From the NCBI GenBank assembly GCA_958437935.1, contig CAUBPS010000008.1, positions 1 to 64,000 of the forward strand: a DNA stretch of 64,000 bases, given 5' to 3'. The notes below the pieces were generated by a model. That model worked only from the letters and a program-made list of their open reading frames with translations, ran no database searches and had not been told where the DNA came from. Origin of the DNA: an uncultured Collinsella sp. GTDB lineage: Bacteria; Actinomycetota; Coriobacteriia; Coriobacteriales; Coriobacteriaceae. The position numbers and the translations under genes are program-made. Below, piece after piece: positions 1 to 8,966 of this stretch (positions within the stretch are counted from its first letter, which is position 1; the number at the start of each line of letters is the position of its first letter).

Positions 1-12
1 CCTGCGCAAGAC

Positions 13-35
13 GGAAAGCACATTAAGTGCTTTCC
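13..35 (+). terminator. Hairpin, possible terminator of a gene left of the window
   Basis: A perfect 9-bp inverted repeat (GGAAAGCAC at 13-21, GTGCTTTCC at 27-35) with a 5-nt loop is followed by TTTGC. It would suit a + strand gene ending before the window. Nothing else resembling a gene is visible in bases 1-250. Confidence 0.35.
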
Positions 36-211
36 TTTGCGTGCGGAACTCGCGACAAACTTAACCCCCGCCCTCAGCCCCGGAAGCCCTCCCTGCCGTC
101 ACATTATTCAACCAGTTTTGCGGGCGTGCGCCGCTGCGCGGCTAGCCCGCGTGCTCCTCGGCGGGGTTGGTCTGATTGTTTTTGTTGAAGCTCTGCCTTT
201 GGCTCAAATGG

Positions 212-245
212 AAACGGGGGACGCATTTGCATCCCCCGTTTTTGT
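212..245. terminator. Rho-independent terminator, probably bidirectional
   Basis: A stem AAACGGGGGA / TCCCCCGTTT closes a short loop. The better T-run (TTTTTGTTG) is on the + strand, so it suits a gene reading in from the left. It also lies just past the end of the metallophosphoesterase gene on the - strand. Confidence 0.7.
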
Positions 246-250
246 TGTGG

Positions 251-718
251 TTACTCTAGATCAATAAATTTGGTGCTTATGATCTTGCCGTCTTTTACTA
301 GCATTCTGGCCATGGTGGGGCCTCGGGTGCCTCTGGGGTAGCTAGCGCTGCCCGGGTTGAGGACTAAACAGCGGCCTACTTGGGCTTCTTTGGTTACGTG
401 GGTGTGGCCGTTGATGGCTACGTCTACGGATCCCACGGGCAGGTCTTCACGGTAGTGGGCTACGGCGAATTTGAGGCCTTCGTAGGTAAAGAGGACCAGA
501 CGGTCTACATCCGGGCCGTAGTCGCGGTAGTAGTCGTTGTTTCCTAGGACCGCTCGCACGGGGGCGATGGCGCATAGATGCTCATAATCCATCTCTGAGG
601 TGAGGTCTCCGGCGTGGATGATCAGATCTGCGCCCTTGAGCTCGTCCAGAAGCGCGGGCGAAAGATAGCCGTGGGTGTCCGAGATGATGTCGATGCGCTT
701 GGCGCTTGCACTGTTCAT
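251..718 (-). CDS. YfcE/MJ0936-type metallophosphoesterase
   Basis: This 155-residue protein belongs to the small calcineurin-like phosphoesterases, dimetal enzymes that hydrolyse phosphodiesters. The metal-ligand motifs appear in order: DIISDTHG near the N-terminus (Asp14, His16), HAGD, GNND, and a late NGHTH. The reading frame extends 16 codons further upstream, but the ATG at 718 has an AGAAGG ribosome site at good spacing and starts right before the first motif, so it is preferred. The gene stands alone after the LytTR operon, separated by a terminator. The natural substrate cannot be told from sequence. Family assignment is secure, cellular role unknown. Confidence 0.88.
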   Translation of the reverse strand: MNSASAKRIDIISDTHGYLSPALLDELKGADLIIHAGDLTSEMDYEHLCAIAPVRAVLGNNDYYRDYGPDVDRLVLFTYEGLKFAVAHYREDLPVGSVDVAINGHTHVTKEAQVGRCLVLNPGSASYPRGTRGPTMARMLVKDGKIISTKFIDLE

Positions 719-754
719 GGGATCCCTTCTGCAAAACCGATTCGACGTATATAC

Positions 755-801
755 AAAAAGCCCCACGGCTCCGCAGACAATTGGTCTACAGGGCTGCGGG
801 G
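755..801 (-). terminator. Terminator of the first LytTR operon
   Basis: On the - strand GCCCCGCAGCCC pairs imperfectly with GAGCCGTGGGGC and is followed by TTTTTG. It lies between the response regulator stop and the metallophosphoesterase start. Confidence 0.6.
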
Positions 802-809
802 CCAGTGTG

Positions 810-1526
810 CTAGAGGCTCAGGGCCTTCTTGAGCGGCACAACGCGGCGGCGCGAGACCGGCACGCGTTCGTCGACGCCCGTAATGCCCAGTTGGATAGCG
901 CCCGAGGGCACCGTCTCGACATCTGTGACGCACGCCAAGTTGACGATATAGCGGCGATGAACGCGAAAGAAGCCAAAGTCGCAGAGCTTGGCCTCAAACT
1001 GCGCCAGCGAGGTCGTCGACAAAAAGCGATCATCGACGGTATAGATGCAGGAGTAATCGTCCTTGGCCATGATAAAGCGAATGTCATCCACGGGAATGAG
1101 CACCTTGCGGCCGCCCTTTTCCACCGGAATGCGCTCGATGGTCACCTTGCTGTCCGTGACCGGCTTGGCGCGCTGCATGACCTTCTCGATCGCGCGGTCC
1201 AAACGAGCTTCCTCGACAGGCTTCATCAGATAATCGACGGCATCCACGTCGAATGCCTCGACCGCATGGTCGCTATACGCAGTCACAAACACGATCGCCG
1301 GCGGATTTTTGAGCTTATGCAGCGCCTCGGCAAGTTGCAGGCCCGAGGCACCGGGCATCGAGATATCGAGAAACACGACATCCACGCGACTTTCCATAAG
1401 CATCTCGATGGCGGAGCGAACGCTCGACGCCTCCGTGATCGTGCCGATCTTGCCCGTTTGCTCGAGCAAGAAGCGAAGCTCCGAGCGAGCCGGCGCCTCA
1501 TCATCCACAATCATCGCACGCAGCAT
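810..1526 (-). CDS. LytTR-family response regulator (pair 1)
   Basis: A 238-residue two-component regulator. The receiver domain (about 1-120) has the acidic pocket VDDE at 8-11 and the phospho-acceptor Asp54 in VFLDISMPG, with the conserved Lys in YLMKPV. The C-terminal LytTR DNA-binding domain (about 135-235) shows the typical FFRVHRRYIVNL core. The ATG at 1526 follows an AAAGG site; a TTG seven codons upstream is less likely because it precedes that site. It is the last gene of an apparent operon with the sensor kinase and a glycosyltransferase. Target promoters are unknown; LytTR proteins usually bind direct repeats upstream of cell-envelope or peptide genes. Confidence 0.92.
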   Translation of the reverse strand: MLRAMIVDDEAPARSELRFLLEQTGKIGTITEASSVRSAIEMLMESRVDVVFLDISMPGASGLQLAEALHKLKNPPAIVFVTAYSDHAVEAFDVDAVDYLMKPVEEARLDRAIEKVMQRAKPVTDSKVTIERIPVEKGGRKVLIPVDDIRFIMAKDDYSCIYTVDDRFLSTTSLAQFEAKLCDFGFFRVHRRYIVNLACVTDVETVPSGAIQLGITGVDERVPVSRRRVVPLKKALSL

Positions 1527-1598
1527 AGGGATAAAACCTTTCGTCAACTAACTACGCCGGGCATCCGTCGCATGACGTTGAGCCCGTAGCCTTTTATT

Positions 1599-2942
1599 TT
1601 ACTCTTGAATGTCAAAGATGCTCTCTGACAAATCAAGATGAAGAAGCACTTTGGTGCCCTTGCCCGGCGCCGATTCGACACGTGTATAGGAGTGTGGCCC
1701 GTAAAAGCGATGGATGCGTTCCGAAATATTGTGCATGGCCACACCGGCGCCGCCACCCTGGGGAGAGCTGGCGTCGGGACGGGCGGAGCGCTCGTCAAAC
1801 AGTCTGGCGGCGGTACCCTCATCCATGCCCACGCCATTATCGGCCACGGCAATCAAGATTGCATCCTCGCCGTCTTGGTGAACGGTCACGTCGATCCTCA
1901 GGGCACCGTCATCGCCCATACCATGACGCACGGCGTTCTCGACAATCGGCTGGATCACGAACGCCGGCACCAGCGTATCTTCCACGTCCTCGGACACATC
2001 GAACGTCGCAAGCACACGGTCCTCGCCAAAGCGGGCCTTCTCAAAGGTAAGGTAGCGCTTGGTCTGTGCGACTTCGCGCGAGACCGGAATAAGCGATCCC
2101 GAGTTGTCGAGCGTAGCACGATAGAACGATGAGAACTCACGAAGCAGCTCGCGGGCCCGCAGCGGGTCGGTGCGCGTAAACGATGCAATGGTGTTCAGCG
2201 TGTTGAACAGGAAGTGCGGGTTAATCTGCGCCTGCAGCGCACGCACCTCGGCGCGCGCCGTGAGCTCCTTTTGCACCTCGAGCTCGTGGATGGCGAGCTG
2301 CGTGGACAAGATCTCGGCAAAGCCCGAGGCAAGCGCGTACTGGGTACGGTCGACGGCGCGCGGGGTCTTGTAGTAGAACTTGAGCGTGCCGACGGTACGA
2401 TCCCCCACCTTGATGGGGGCGATAATGCCGGCGGGGACTTGGTTGTGCGAGCCGTCCGAGCCTACGACATCCACCATACGGTTGAACGACTGCACGATGC
2501 CATGTTCGATAACGTAGCGTGTGGCAAGCGTGTGGATGGGAGAATCTGGCAGTAGTTTTTCCTCAAACTCGCCCGCGCAGGCAAGCACGTTGTCCTCGTC
2601 GGTGATGGCCACCGTCATGGCGCGCGTCTCGGGCAAAATGCGCTGGCACACCAAACGCGCCGATTCCTGTGTCAAACCGCCCTTAATGTCCTCGAGCATG
2701 GCCGAGGCCACCGAGAGCGTCTCCTCGGTGTACTGGGAGCGCACCGAATCGGGATTGAGCGTCAAAAAGATAAAGATGCACAGAAAGATGCACAGCAGCG
2801 CGCAGGCAATCACCGTGGCAATCGGCTCGATACCGGTCACCAAGGCAAAAATAAAGTACACCAGCACGCAAATGGCGCAGGCAACGGCAATGATGCGAAA
2901 GATTGATATTGAACTATCGCGCTGGGCGCGGCGGTCGATCAT
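1599..2942 (-). CDS. LytS/YehU-type sensor histidine kinase (pair 1)
   Basis: A 447-residue membrane kinase. Two hydrophobic segments near residues 14-62 form an N-terminal membrane hairpin, unlike the five-helix LytS sensor. A GAF-like region follows (about 85-210). The His_kinase domain has the phospho-acceptor motif QINPHFLFNTLN, and the ATPase domain has the N box VIQPIVENAVRHG and the G box ADNGVGMD. The start codon overlaps the stop of the upstream glycosyltransferase by 4 bp (ATGA), implying translational coupling. It should phosphorylate the LytTR regulator encoded just downstream. The stimulus is unknown. Confidence 0.92.
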   Translation of the reverse strand: MIDRRAQRDSSISIFRIIAVACAICVLVYFIFALVTGIEPIATVIACALLCIFLCIFIFLTLNPDSVRSQYTEETLSVASAMLEDIKGGLTQESARLVCQRILPETRAMTVAITDEDNVLACAGEFEEKLLPDSPIHTLATRYVIEHGIVQSFNRMVDVVGSDGSHNQVPAGIIAPIKVGDRTVGTLKFYYKTPRAVDRTQYALASGFAEILSTQLAIHELEVQKELTARAEVRALQAQINPHFLFNTLNTIASFTRTDPLRARELLREFSSFYRATLDNSGSLIPVSREVAQTKRYLTFEKARFGEDRVLATFDVSEDVEDTLVPAFVIQPIVENAVRHGMGDDGALRIDVTVHQDGEDAILIAVADNGVGMDEGTAARLFDERSARPDASSPQGGGAGVAMHNISERIHRFYGPHSYTRVESAPGKGTKVLLHLDLSESIFDIQE

Positions 2943-4126
2943 TCGGCCCCCTCCAGGATACTGATCAGTTGTGCGTCACGCCAAAGCCCGTCCATGATCT
3001 TGGGCCAAAAGCTCTGGAAACGCAGGTAGCTTGCAGCGTTTTGGCGCGCATAGGCCTTTGCCTCGTCGATACCATGGCGCCAGATGCGCAGGTAGCCCTC
3101 ATGCTCGCGGGTAAACACGCTGCGGACCATAGCGGTCTTGCGCACGCGGTCGTCGAGCTCGCGCGAAATCCACGGGCCCGGATAGGGCATGAGCGATGCC
3201 GCCGTAACGGGAATGAGCTCCTTTTGATGCGCGGCGAATGTCAACTTGGCCCGTTCGTAGTACCAACGGTATACATCCTGCATAAAGCGCGGTGAGCGCT
3301 TTTCGGACTCCGGGGGCAGATGGCGCACGGTCCACTCGTTATCGAACCACACGTCATAGCCAAACATGCGCATGTTAAAGAGGTAATCCAAGTCCTCGCC
3401 GCGGGTGATAAACGGGTCAAAGGCCACACGCGTAAAGGCGCGGGCGTGCAGGGCCATCAGGCCGCCGCACACGTAGTTGGAGCGCGAGATGCGGGTGCCC
3501 GAGAGCGCCTTTTTCATCCAACGGTTGAACTCGATGCGCTTGGTCCACCAACGATGGCAGATGCCCGCCTTGTCCGTGGGAGCCAGCGGCGAGCCGTCGC
3601 GATCGTAGAAATAGCCGCTTTTGACCAAGATCGGCAAGCCCTGGCGCGTCTGCTGCCCCAGAGCATAGGTCGCACGCTTCATAAAGTCGGCATCGATGAC
3701 GGTCTCGTCGTCATCCAAAAAGACAACCGCATCGTGTCCCAGCACGGCGGCGCAGGCAAGGCCCATGTTGCGAATGGCGCCGTAACCGCGCAGGCTCACG
3801 CACTCACCCGAGCCCTTGGGCGCGATCTGAGCAACCCGGTCTGCGATGCGCGAGGCCTGGGTGTTGGTGACAACGGTGACCTTGAGCGTGGGATGCGCGT
3901 CGACAATCTCGTGCACGCGCAGCGACACATCGGCTGTGGCAGAAACGGGACAGACCACCAAAAGGATGATGCGCGGGATGTCGCGCACCTGCTCGAGCGA
4001 GGCCAGGCAGCGGTCGAGTTCGGGATTGTCGGCGTTGAGTCGTGTCGAATGGTCATAGGTGCCAGGGGCGTTTGCGCGAGCGTCATCGCCCGCCCAATAC
4101 GTTGGAATCACGACCGTGGCGTTCAT
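2939..4126 (-). CDS. GT2-like glycosyltransferase
   Basis: A 395-residue protein with a GT-A fold start (MNATVVIPTYWAG), a VVFLDDDETV motif that fits the metal-binding DxD, and a later RGEDLDYLFNMRMFG motif typical of family-2 transferases that elongate cell-surface glycans. There are no clear membrane segments, so it is probably cytosolic or peripheral. It opens an operon with a sensor kinase and LytTR regulator, which suggests envelope-glycan modification linked to that signalling pair. A GGGAGGG ribosome site precedes the start. Donor and acceptor sugars cannot be inferred. Its transcript probably carries a terminator-like hairpin in the leader, annotated separately. Confidence 0.82.
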   Translation of the reverse strand: MNATVVIPTYWAGDDARANAPGTYDHSTRLNADNPELDRCLASLEQVRDIPRIILLVVCPVSATADVSLRVHEIVDAHPTLKVTVVTNTQASRIADRVAQIAPKGSGECVSLRGYGAIRNMGLACAAVLGHDAVVFLDDDETVIDADFMKRATYALGQQTRQGLPILVKSGYFYDRDGSPLAPTDKAGICHRWWTKRIEFNRWMKKALSGTRISRSNYVCGGLMALHARAFTRVAFDPFITRGEDLDYLFNMRMFGYDVWFDNEWTVRHLPPESEKRSPRFMQDVYRWYYERAKLTFAAHQKELIPVTAASLMPYPGPWISRELDDRVRKTAMVRSVFTREHEGYLRIWRHGIDEAKAYARQNAASYLRFQSFWPKIMDGLWRDAQLISILEGAE

Positions 4127-4147
4127 GCCTTACCCTCCCTGCAACAC

Positions 4148-4182
4148 AAAAACGGGACGCCGCCAAACACAGGCGACGCCCC
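4148..4182 (-). terminator. Terminator-like hairpin just upstream of the glycosyltransferase start
   Basis: On the - strand GGGGCGTCGCC pairs with GGCGGCGTCCC and is followed by GTTTTTGTG, ending about 22 nt before the ATG at 4126. It may simply end the transporter transcript. A plausible -10 (TATGAT, 4205-4200) lies upstream of it, so it could also act as an attenuator in the leader of the glycosyltransferase operon. Confidence 0.6.
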
Positions 4183-4199
4183 GCGACCTAGCTGACTCC

Positions 4200-4205
4200 A
4201 TCATA
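4200..4205 (-). promoter_or_regulatory. Candidate -10 box for the glycosyltransferase operon
   Basis: TATGAT on the - strand has only a weak -35 about 18-19 bp upstream (around TCGAAC). It sits between the transporter stop and the hairpin at 4148-4182. It is the best candidate seen, but unproven. Confidence 0.3.
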
Positions 4206-4297
4206 CCCACTTGGGCTAATCATTGTTCGAAAGTCAGAATGTTTATTGCGGATAACCCCAAAAGAGTATCGCGGCGAACGCAATTACCGGCAAGTTC

Positions 4298-5557
4298 CTA
4301 TGCTGCCTGCTCTGCCGTCTGAGACATGCGGGACAGACGGACCAGCAGCACAAAGCCCACCACCAGCAGCACGCCGATAGACAGGACGCCCAGCGAGGGG
4401 TTGCCGGTCAGCGAGGTGACGACCGACACCAGGAAGGTGCCCATAACGCTTGCATAACGGCCAAAGATATCAAAGAAACCGTAGTACTCGTTGGACTTTT
4501 CCTTGGGAATAATGCGGCCGAAGTAGCTGCGGCTCAGCGCCTGCACGCCTCCTTGGAACAGGCCGACCAAAATGGCAAGCACCCAAAACTCAAAGGCGGT
4601 CTTGAGGAAGAACGCGGCAAAGAGCACGATGCCCATATAGGCGGCGACGGCCACCAAGATCATGTTGAGTGTGCCCACACGACCGGCAAGCTTGCCGTAG
4701 ATGATGGCGGACGGAAAGGCCACAAACTGCGTAACGAGCAGAGCCAGCACCAGTTGGGTCGAGTCGATGCCCAAAGCCGATCCATAGCTGGTTGCCATGG
4801 AAATGACCGTGTGCACGCCGTCGATGTAGAAGAAGAACGCGATCATGTAGACCAGCACGGTCTTGTTGTGGGCAATCTCGCGCATGGTGTGTCCGACCTC
4901 GGAGAACACGCCGCCCACGATGTGGCCGATGGTGTCCTCGGGACCACGCTCGCGACCGTACTTTTGCTTATAGGTGCGAATGAGCGGCAGGGTAAAGATG
5001 AGCCACCAGGCACCAGTGATGACAAACGACAGACGCGTTGCCAGCATGGTGGGGACACCAAGAGCGGAGCCACCCATGATGAGCGCCAGGCAGATGACGA
5101 ACGGCACGGTGGAACCGATGTAGCCCCAGGCATAGCCCGAGCTGGACACGGCGTCCATGCGCTCGTCGGTGGTAATGTCGGGCAGCATGGCGTCGTAGAA
5201 CGTCATAGAAGAGTTAAGGCCGATGGTGCACAGCACGTACACGGTCAAAAATGCCATGGCGGACATTGGGATAGCCTGCGCCAGGCAAAGCACCAGGCCC
5301 GTGAGGAAGAAGCCCAAGAAGAACTTGATCTTGTTGCCGGCGTAGTCGGCAAGCGCGCCCAGAATGGGCATGAGCATGGCGATGACCAGCGAGGCGATCG
5401 TCTGCGCATTGCCCCAGGCGACCACCAGGTCGGCCGAGGAAGCGCCGGTATTGATGGCGTTAAAGTAAATGGGCACCACCGAGGTATTGAGCAGCACGAG
5501 GGCCGAATTGCCCACATCATACATAACCCAGTTACGCTCGAGCTTGGTGTATTTCAT
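4298..5557 (-). CDS. UMF1/Atg22-like MFS transporter
   Basis: A 419-residue integral membrane protein with about 12 hydrophobic segments. The N-terminus NWVMYDVGNSALVLLNT is the signature of the UMF1 (unknown major facilitator 1) family, related to the yeast vacuolar amino-acid effluxer Atg22. A second conserved motif, QALSRSYFGRIIPKEKSNEYYGFF, lies near residue 350 and is typical of the family. Bacterial members have no assigned substrate. It follows the zinc phospholipase gene in the same direction with a gap of about 100 bp, and an AAGGG site precedes the ATG. Confidence 0.87.
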   Translation of the reverse strand: MKYTKLERNWVMYDVGNSALVLLNTSVVPIYFNAINTGASSADLVVAWGNAQTIASLVIAMLMPILGALADYAGNKIKFFLGFFLTGLVLCLAQAIPMSAMAFLTVYVLCTIGLNSSMTFYDAMLPDITTDERMDAVSSSGYAWGYIGSTVPFVICLALIMGGSALGVPTMLATRLSFVITGAWWLIFTLPLIRTYKQKYGRERGPEDTIGHIVGGVFSEVGHTMREIAHNKTVLVYMIAFFFYIDGVHTVISMATSYGSALGIDSTQLVLALLVTQFVAFPSAIIYGKLAGRVGTLNMILVAVAAYMGIVLFAAFFLKTAFEFWVLAILVGLFQGGVQALSRSYFGRIIPKEKSNEYYGFFDIFGRYASVMGTFLVSVVTSLTGNPSLGVLSIGVLLVVGFVLLVRLSRMSQTAEQAA

Positions 5558-5658
5558 GGACAGGGACCCTTCGTATTCGCCCGATATGCAGTTAGTTCAT
5601 CGTACCCCAATTGTCCAGAACCGCCGGTAAGGATTCGGCAAAGGGGCACGCACGAGCC

Positions 5659-6603
5659 CTATTCCTCGCGGTCGAACTCCTCATCGGCATTGAGCGCGCG
5701 ACCGCTGTAGTTGACGTGACCGGTCACGGCATCCATGTCACCGGTCTCGATAAAACGTGCGACCGTGCACTCGTAATCGACCAGCGCGCGATCAAAGACC
5801 TCGGGGAAGCTCTCGTTCGAGACCTCATCGGTAAAGGGATTCTTCCATGTCAGATGGCCCAGGTTACCGGTGCGCTCGGGCAGCTCCGTCGTCACGCGAT
5901 GGGCAAGGCCGTCGAGCAGCGAGTAGTCGTGCACCAAGCCCTCAACCAGCGAGATCGCGCGCGTCTTTGCGGAGCCGGCCGGCTCAATCGCGCGGTAAAG
6001 TCGTTGCATGTTGGCAACGGCAGCACCGTACTCCCCCGCCGGAATGTCAATGCCGTACACGCGTCCGGCAACATAGCTCATCAGCACGCCGGCCACGCGA
6101 TTGATGCGATCGGTGGTGACGATCTCGCCCGCCGGCGGGTAATCGTCGACCGTAGCGCCATCGCGCTTAAGCTGCAGCATCAGTACATCCAGGTCGCTCT
6201 CGATCACGGCATGGACCTGGCTGCTCGAATCCTCAAGCCCTGAATCGGACTCCACGATGCCAAACTGCTGCTCATAGACAAAGGGATGGGCGTTGCGGTC
6301 GAGCACGTAATGAGACAGCAGGCCCAGCGCAAAGGCGCGACCCAAGCTGGCGTCGCGCGGCAGCAGATGCGACACGCCGTCGCGCAGGCACGCGAACTGG
6401 CGAGACATGCGCGAGCGATGCATGACCTGCGCCAGCAGCGTACAGTCGGAAACACGCGGTGTCAGAATGTGAAAGAAAAACGGGTCGGGGCCTTGGTTGC
6501 CCAAGATAAAGGCAATGCGCTCTTCATCGGACGTGATGACGCCCTGCGGAAGACGGTCGATGCTTTCCTCGCCAAACAGATGATGGGTGATAAGCGCGGG
6601 CAT
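5659..6603 (-). CDS. Zinc-dependent phospholipase C-like protein
   Basis: A 314-residue protein with features of the PF00882 zinc-dependent phospholipase C/nuclease family: an N-terminal MPALITHHLFGEE, then GNQGPDPFFFH, and a His/Asp-rich helical region containing GLLSHYVLDRNAHPFV. The His and Asp residues of these motifs are the probable zinc ligands. The ATG at 6603 has a GAAAGGA site; a start ten codons earlier would precede that site. No signal peptide is visible, so this version may act inside the cell, unlike secreted toxins of the family. It lies between two LytTR systems. Substrate is inferred only from family. Confidence 0.82.
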   Translation of the reverse strand: MPALITHHLFGEESIDRLPQGVITSDEERIAFILGNQGPDPFFFHILTPRVSDCTLLAQVMHRSRMSRQFACLRDGVSHLLPRDASLGRAFALGLLSHYVLDRNAHPFVYEQQFGIVESDSGLEDSSSQVHAVIESDLDVLMLQLKRDGATVDDYPPAGEIVTTDRINRVAGVLMSYVAGRVYGIDIPAGEYGAAVANMQRLYRAIEPAGSAKTRAISLVEGLVHDYSLLDGLAHRVTTELPERTGNLGHLTWKNPFTDEVSNESFPEVFDRALVDYECTVARFIETGDMDAVTGHVNYSGRALNADEEFDREE

Positions 6604-6695
6604 AATGATCCTTTCGATTTCATTCGATGCCACCCATTATGCCCACCGCGCGCCCATGCCAAACCTGCGATGGTAAACGACGGCACGCAAGCCTC

Positions 6696-7430
6696 TTACG
6701 CAAGTCCCAGGTGCGACTTGACCTCGGCGGCACGACGACGGGACACCGGCACCGTCGAGCTCACGCGGTCGAGCCTGAGCTCCATCAACCCCGTGGAGCC
6801 AATCTCAACATTGTGCACGTCCTCCAAATTGACCAGATAGCTGCGATGAACGCGAATAAAGCCCTCGGAGCCCAAACGACGCTCGAGCGAAGAGATCGAC
6901 TCATTGATCAGGTACGTTCCCTCGGCGCAGATGGCGTTGCAAAAATCGGCGCGTGCCTCAAAGTAGCAGATGTCTGCGGCGGGAATGAACACCTTTTTGC
7001 CCCCGCGGTCCACCGTCAGACGCAAAGGCTGGCGCGGAGCGTGGATAACACGACGGGCACCCAAGGCTGCCTCGATCTTGTCGAGTGCCTTTGACAGGCG
7101 TGCGTCCTCGACCGGCTTGACGATATAGTCGACCGCATCGAGGTTATACGCATCGGCCGCGAACTCGGCAAACGCCGTCACAAACACAACCACCGGCGGC
7201 GTCTTTAAGTTCTGCAGCGTCTCGGCAAGCTCAATTCCCGAGCGGCCGGGCATCGTGATGTCCAAAAACAACACGTCGGGCTTGCTCGAGAGAATCGACT
7301 CCACGGCCTCGGTAACATTGCCTGCCTCGGCAATATGCCCCACGCGCGCGTCCTTCTCCAATAGATAGCGTAGCTCAGCCCTGATGGGAGGCTCGTCATC
7401 AACCACCAGGATGTTCCAGCCCTCGGACAT
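6696..7430 (-). CDS. LytTR-family response regulator (pair 2)
   Basis: A 244-residue paralogue of the regulator at 810-1526. The receiver has VVDDE at 9-13, phospho-acceptor Asp57 in VLFLDITMPG and the KPVED motif. The C-terminal LytTR domain contains FIRVHRSYLVNLED. The ATG at 7430 follows a GAGGA site, whereas the codon seven triplets upstream overlaps that site. It lies 33 bp after its kinase gene and forms a second complete LytS/LytTR pair. Sequence identity with pair 1 looks moderate, consistent with an old duplication and distinct targets. Confidence 0.92.
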   Translation of the reverse strand: MSEGWNILVVDDEPPIRAELRYLLEKDARVGHIAEAGNVTEAVESILSSKPDVLFLDITMPGRSGIELAETLQNLKTPPVVVFVTAFAEFAADAYNLDAVDYIVKPVEDARLSKALDKIEAALGARRVIHAPRQPLRLTVDRGGKKVFIPAADICYFEARADFCNAICAEGTYLINESISSLERRLGSEGFIRVHRSYLVNLEDVHNVEIGSTGLMELRLDRVSSTVPVSRRRAAEVKSHLGLA

Positions 7431-7463
7431 GTGCGCTTCCTCTCTCCTCAATACACTCGCGTG

Positions 7464-8855
7464 CTACGCCGTCAACGGCGCCGGCTCATGCGGCTCGCCG
7501 TTCAGCTCGACGATAACCTGCGTTCCCACGCCCTCCTGGGACTTCACGCGCATGCCGGAATCTTCTCCGTAAAAGAAATGGATGCGCTGAAGCACGTTGA
7601 AGAGCGCCAGGCCGCAACCTCGCTTGACGGAGCCGTCGGCGGTAATGCTCTCGGGCTCCTCTCGGCGATGTTGCTCAAACAGATGTGCGCAGACCTCTTC
7701 GCTCATACCGATGCCATCGTCCTCGACGATGATCTCCAAACCGTCATCGGTCTCGAAAGCCCTAACACGAATAGAAAGCGGCTCAGTCTCGCGCTGCGCG
7801 TGCTTGATGCAGTTTTCGAGCAACGGCTGCAAGATAAACGGCGGCACCAGGCTGTCGCGCACCTCAAAGTCGATGTCGACCGAAACGCGCAGACGGCCGT
7901 CGCCATACCGGGCCTGCATAAGATTGATATAGCGAGTGCCCTGTTCCACCTCGTGCTCGAGCGTGGTGAGCGTATCGGAATCAGAAAGCGTCTGACGATA
8001 GTAATTGGAAAAGTCGATCAGCAGCGATCGCGCCTTGTCGGGCTCGGTTCGAACGAGCGACACGATGGTGCTGATGGTGTTAAACAGAAAATGAGGATCG
8101 ACCTGCGATTGCAAGGCGCGCAGCTCCACGCGGGCCGTGAGCTCGTCCTGGCGCTCGAGCTCAAAGCTCGCAAGCTGCGTGGAAATGAGGTCGGCAAAGC
8201 CCGAGGCGAGCGCCGTCTGGCGCATATCGATGCTGCTCAGACGGGGATAATACAGCTCGAGCGTGCCCACGCAATGCCCGCGCACGGTAAGCGGTGCGAC
8301 AATACCGGCGCGCAGACGCGGAAAGTAGCCACCCGTCTCGGTCGAGGCATCGCGCGAAAACACGCTTTGCTCACCGCTGTTGATCACGTTGAGCGTAGTC
8401 TTGAGCACCACCGGGGTGCCGGCAGGGCACTTTGCCGAGTCCTCGCCCCAGTTTGCCAGCACCTGCTTGCCGTCGGTAAAGCAGATGGCAGAGGCGATGG
8501 TCTCGGACAGGATGATTTTGGAGGCGCCCAGGGCCGCTTCGGGCGTAAGGCCGCGCGACGTGTAGGCGAATATTTTTGATGCGATAGCGAGCGTACGGTC
8601 GGTTGCGCTCGATGTGAGGTCATCGGGGACCACAAAGACATACGAGAAGAAGAAGCACAGCATGACCAGGCCGGCAATGACGACGACGCCTGGAACGGGA
8701 TTGGGATTGTCGGTTAAATCCCAGATGAGCAGCAGGATAAGCGCCGGAACGACAACGCCGAGCAAGATGGCTTGGACCACATGCTGAGCAGTTCGAAAGA
8801 CCTTGGTCGAGTTATAGCTCTTGCCCAAGATCAGCCTGTTTAAATCCACCGTCAT
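7464..8855 (-). CDS. LytS/YehU-type sensor histidine kinase (pair 2)
   Basis: A 463-residue membrane kinase built like pair 1. Two hydrophobic segments lie near residues 28-75, then a GAF-like region, the phospho-acceptor motif SQVDPHFLFNTIST, the N box FILQPLLENCIKH and the G box VEDDGIGMSEE. A strong AGAAGGGG site lies immediately before the ATG at 8855, which is too close; a GTG two codons in, at 8849, has better spacing, so the true start may be there. Partner of the regulator just downstream. Signal unknown. Confidence 0.9.
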   Translation of the reverse strand: MTVDLNRLILGKSYNSTKVFRTAQHVVQAILLGVVVPALILLLIWDLTDNPNPVPGVVVIAGLVMLCFFFSYVFVVPDDLTSSATDRTLAIASKIFAYTSRGLTPEAALGASKIILSETIASAICFTDGKQVLANWGEDSAKCPAGTPVVLKTTLNVINSGEQSVFSRDASTETGGYFPRLRAGIVAPLTVRGHCVGTLELYYPRLSSIDMRQTALASGFADLISTQLASFELERQDELTARVELRALQSQVDPHFLFNTISTIVSLVRTEPDKARSLLIDFSNYYRQTLSDSDTLTTLEHEVEQGTRYINLMQARYGDGRLRVSVDIDFEVRDSLVPPFILQPLLENCIKHAQRETEPLSIRVRAFETDDGLEIIVEDDGIGMSEEVCAHLFEQHRREEPESITADGSVKRGCGLALFNVLQRIHFFYGEDSGMRVKSQEGVGTQVIVELNGEPHEPAPLTA

Positions 8856-8887
8856 CCCCTTCTATCTAACGCACCCATAGCAATAAA

Positions 8888-8907
8888 GAGGGCCGCAAGC
8901 GACCCTC
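8888..8907 (-). terminator. Terminator after the amidohydrolase gene
   Basis: On the - strand GAGGGTCGC pairs with GCGGCCCTC around a 2-nt loop and is followed by TTTATTG. It sits between the amidohydrolase stop and the second sensor kinase. Confidence 0.7.
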
Positions 8908-8966
8908 TCCATTGCATTATGCAATCAAAAACTGTGTTTTACATCCAGTCATCGACAAACGGTATC

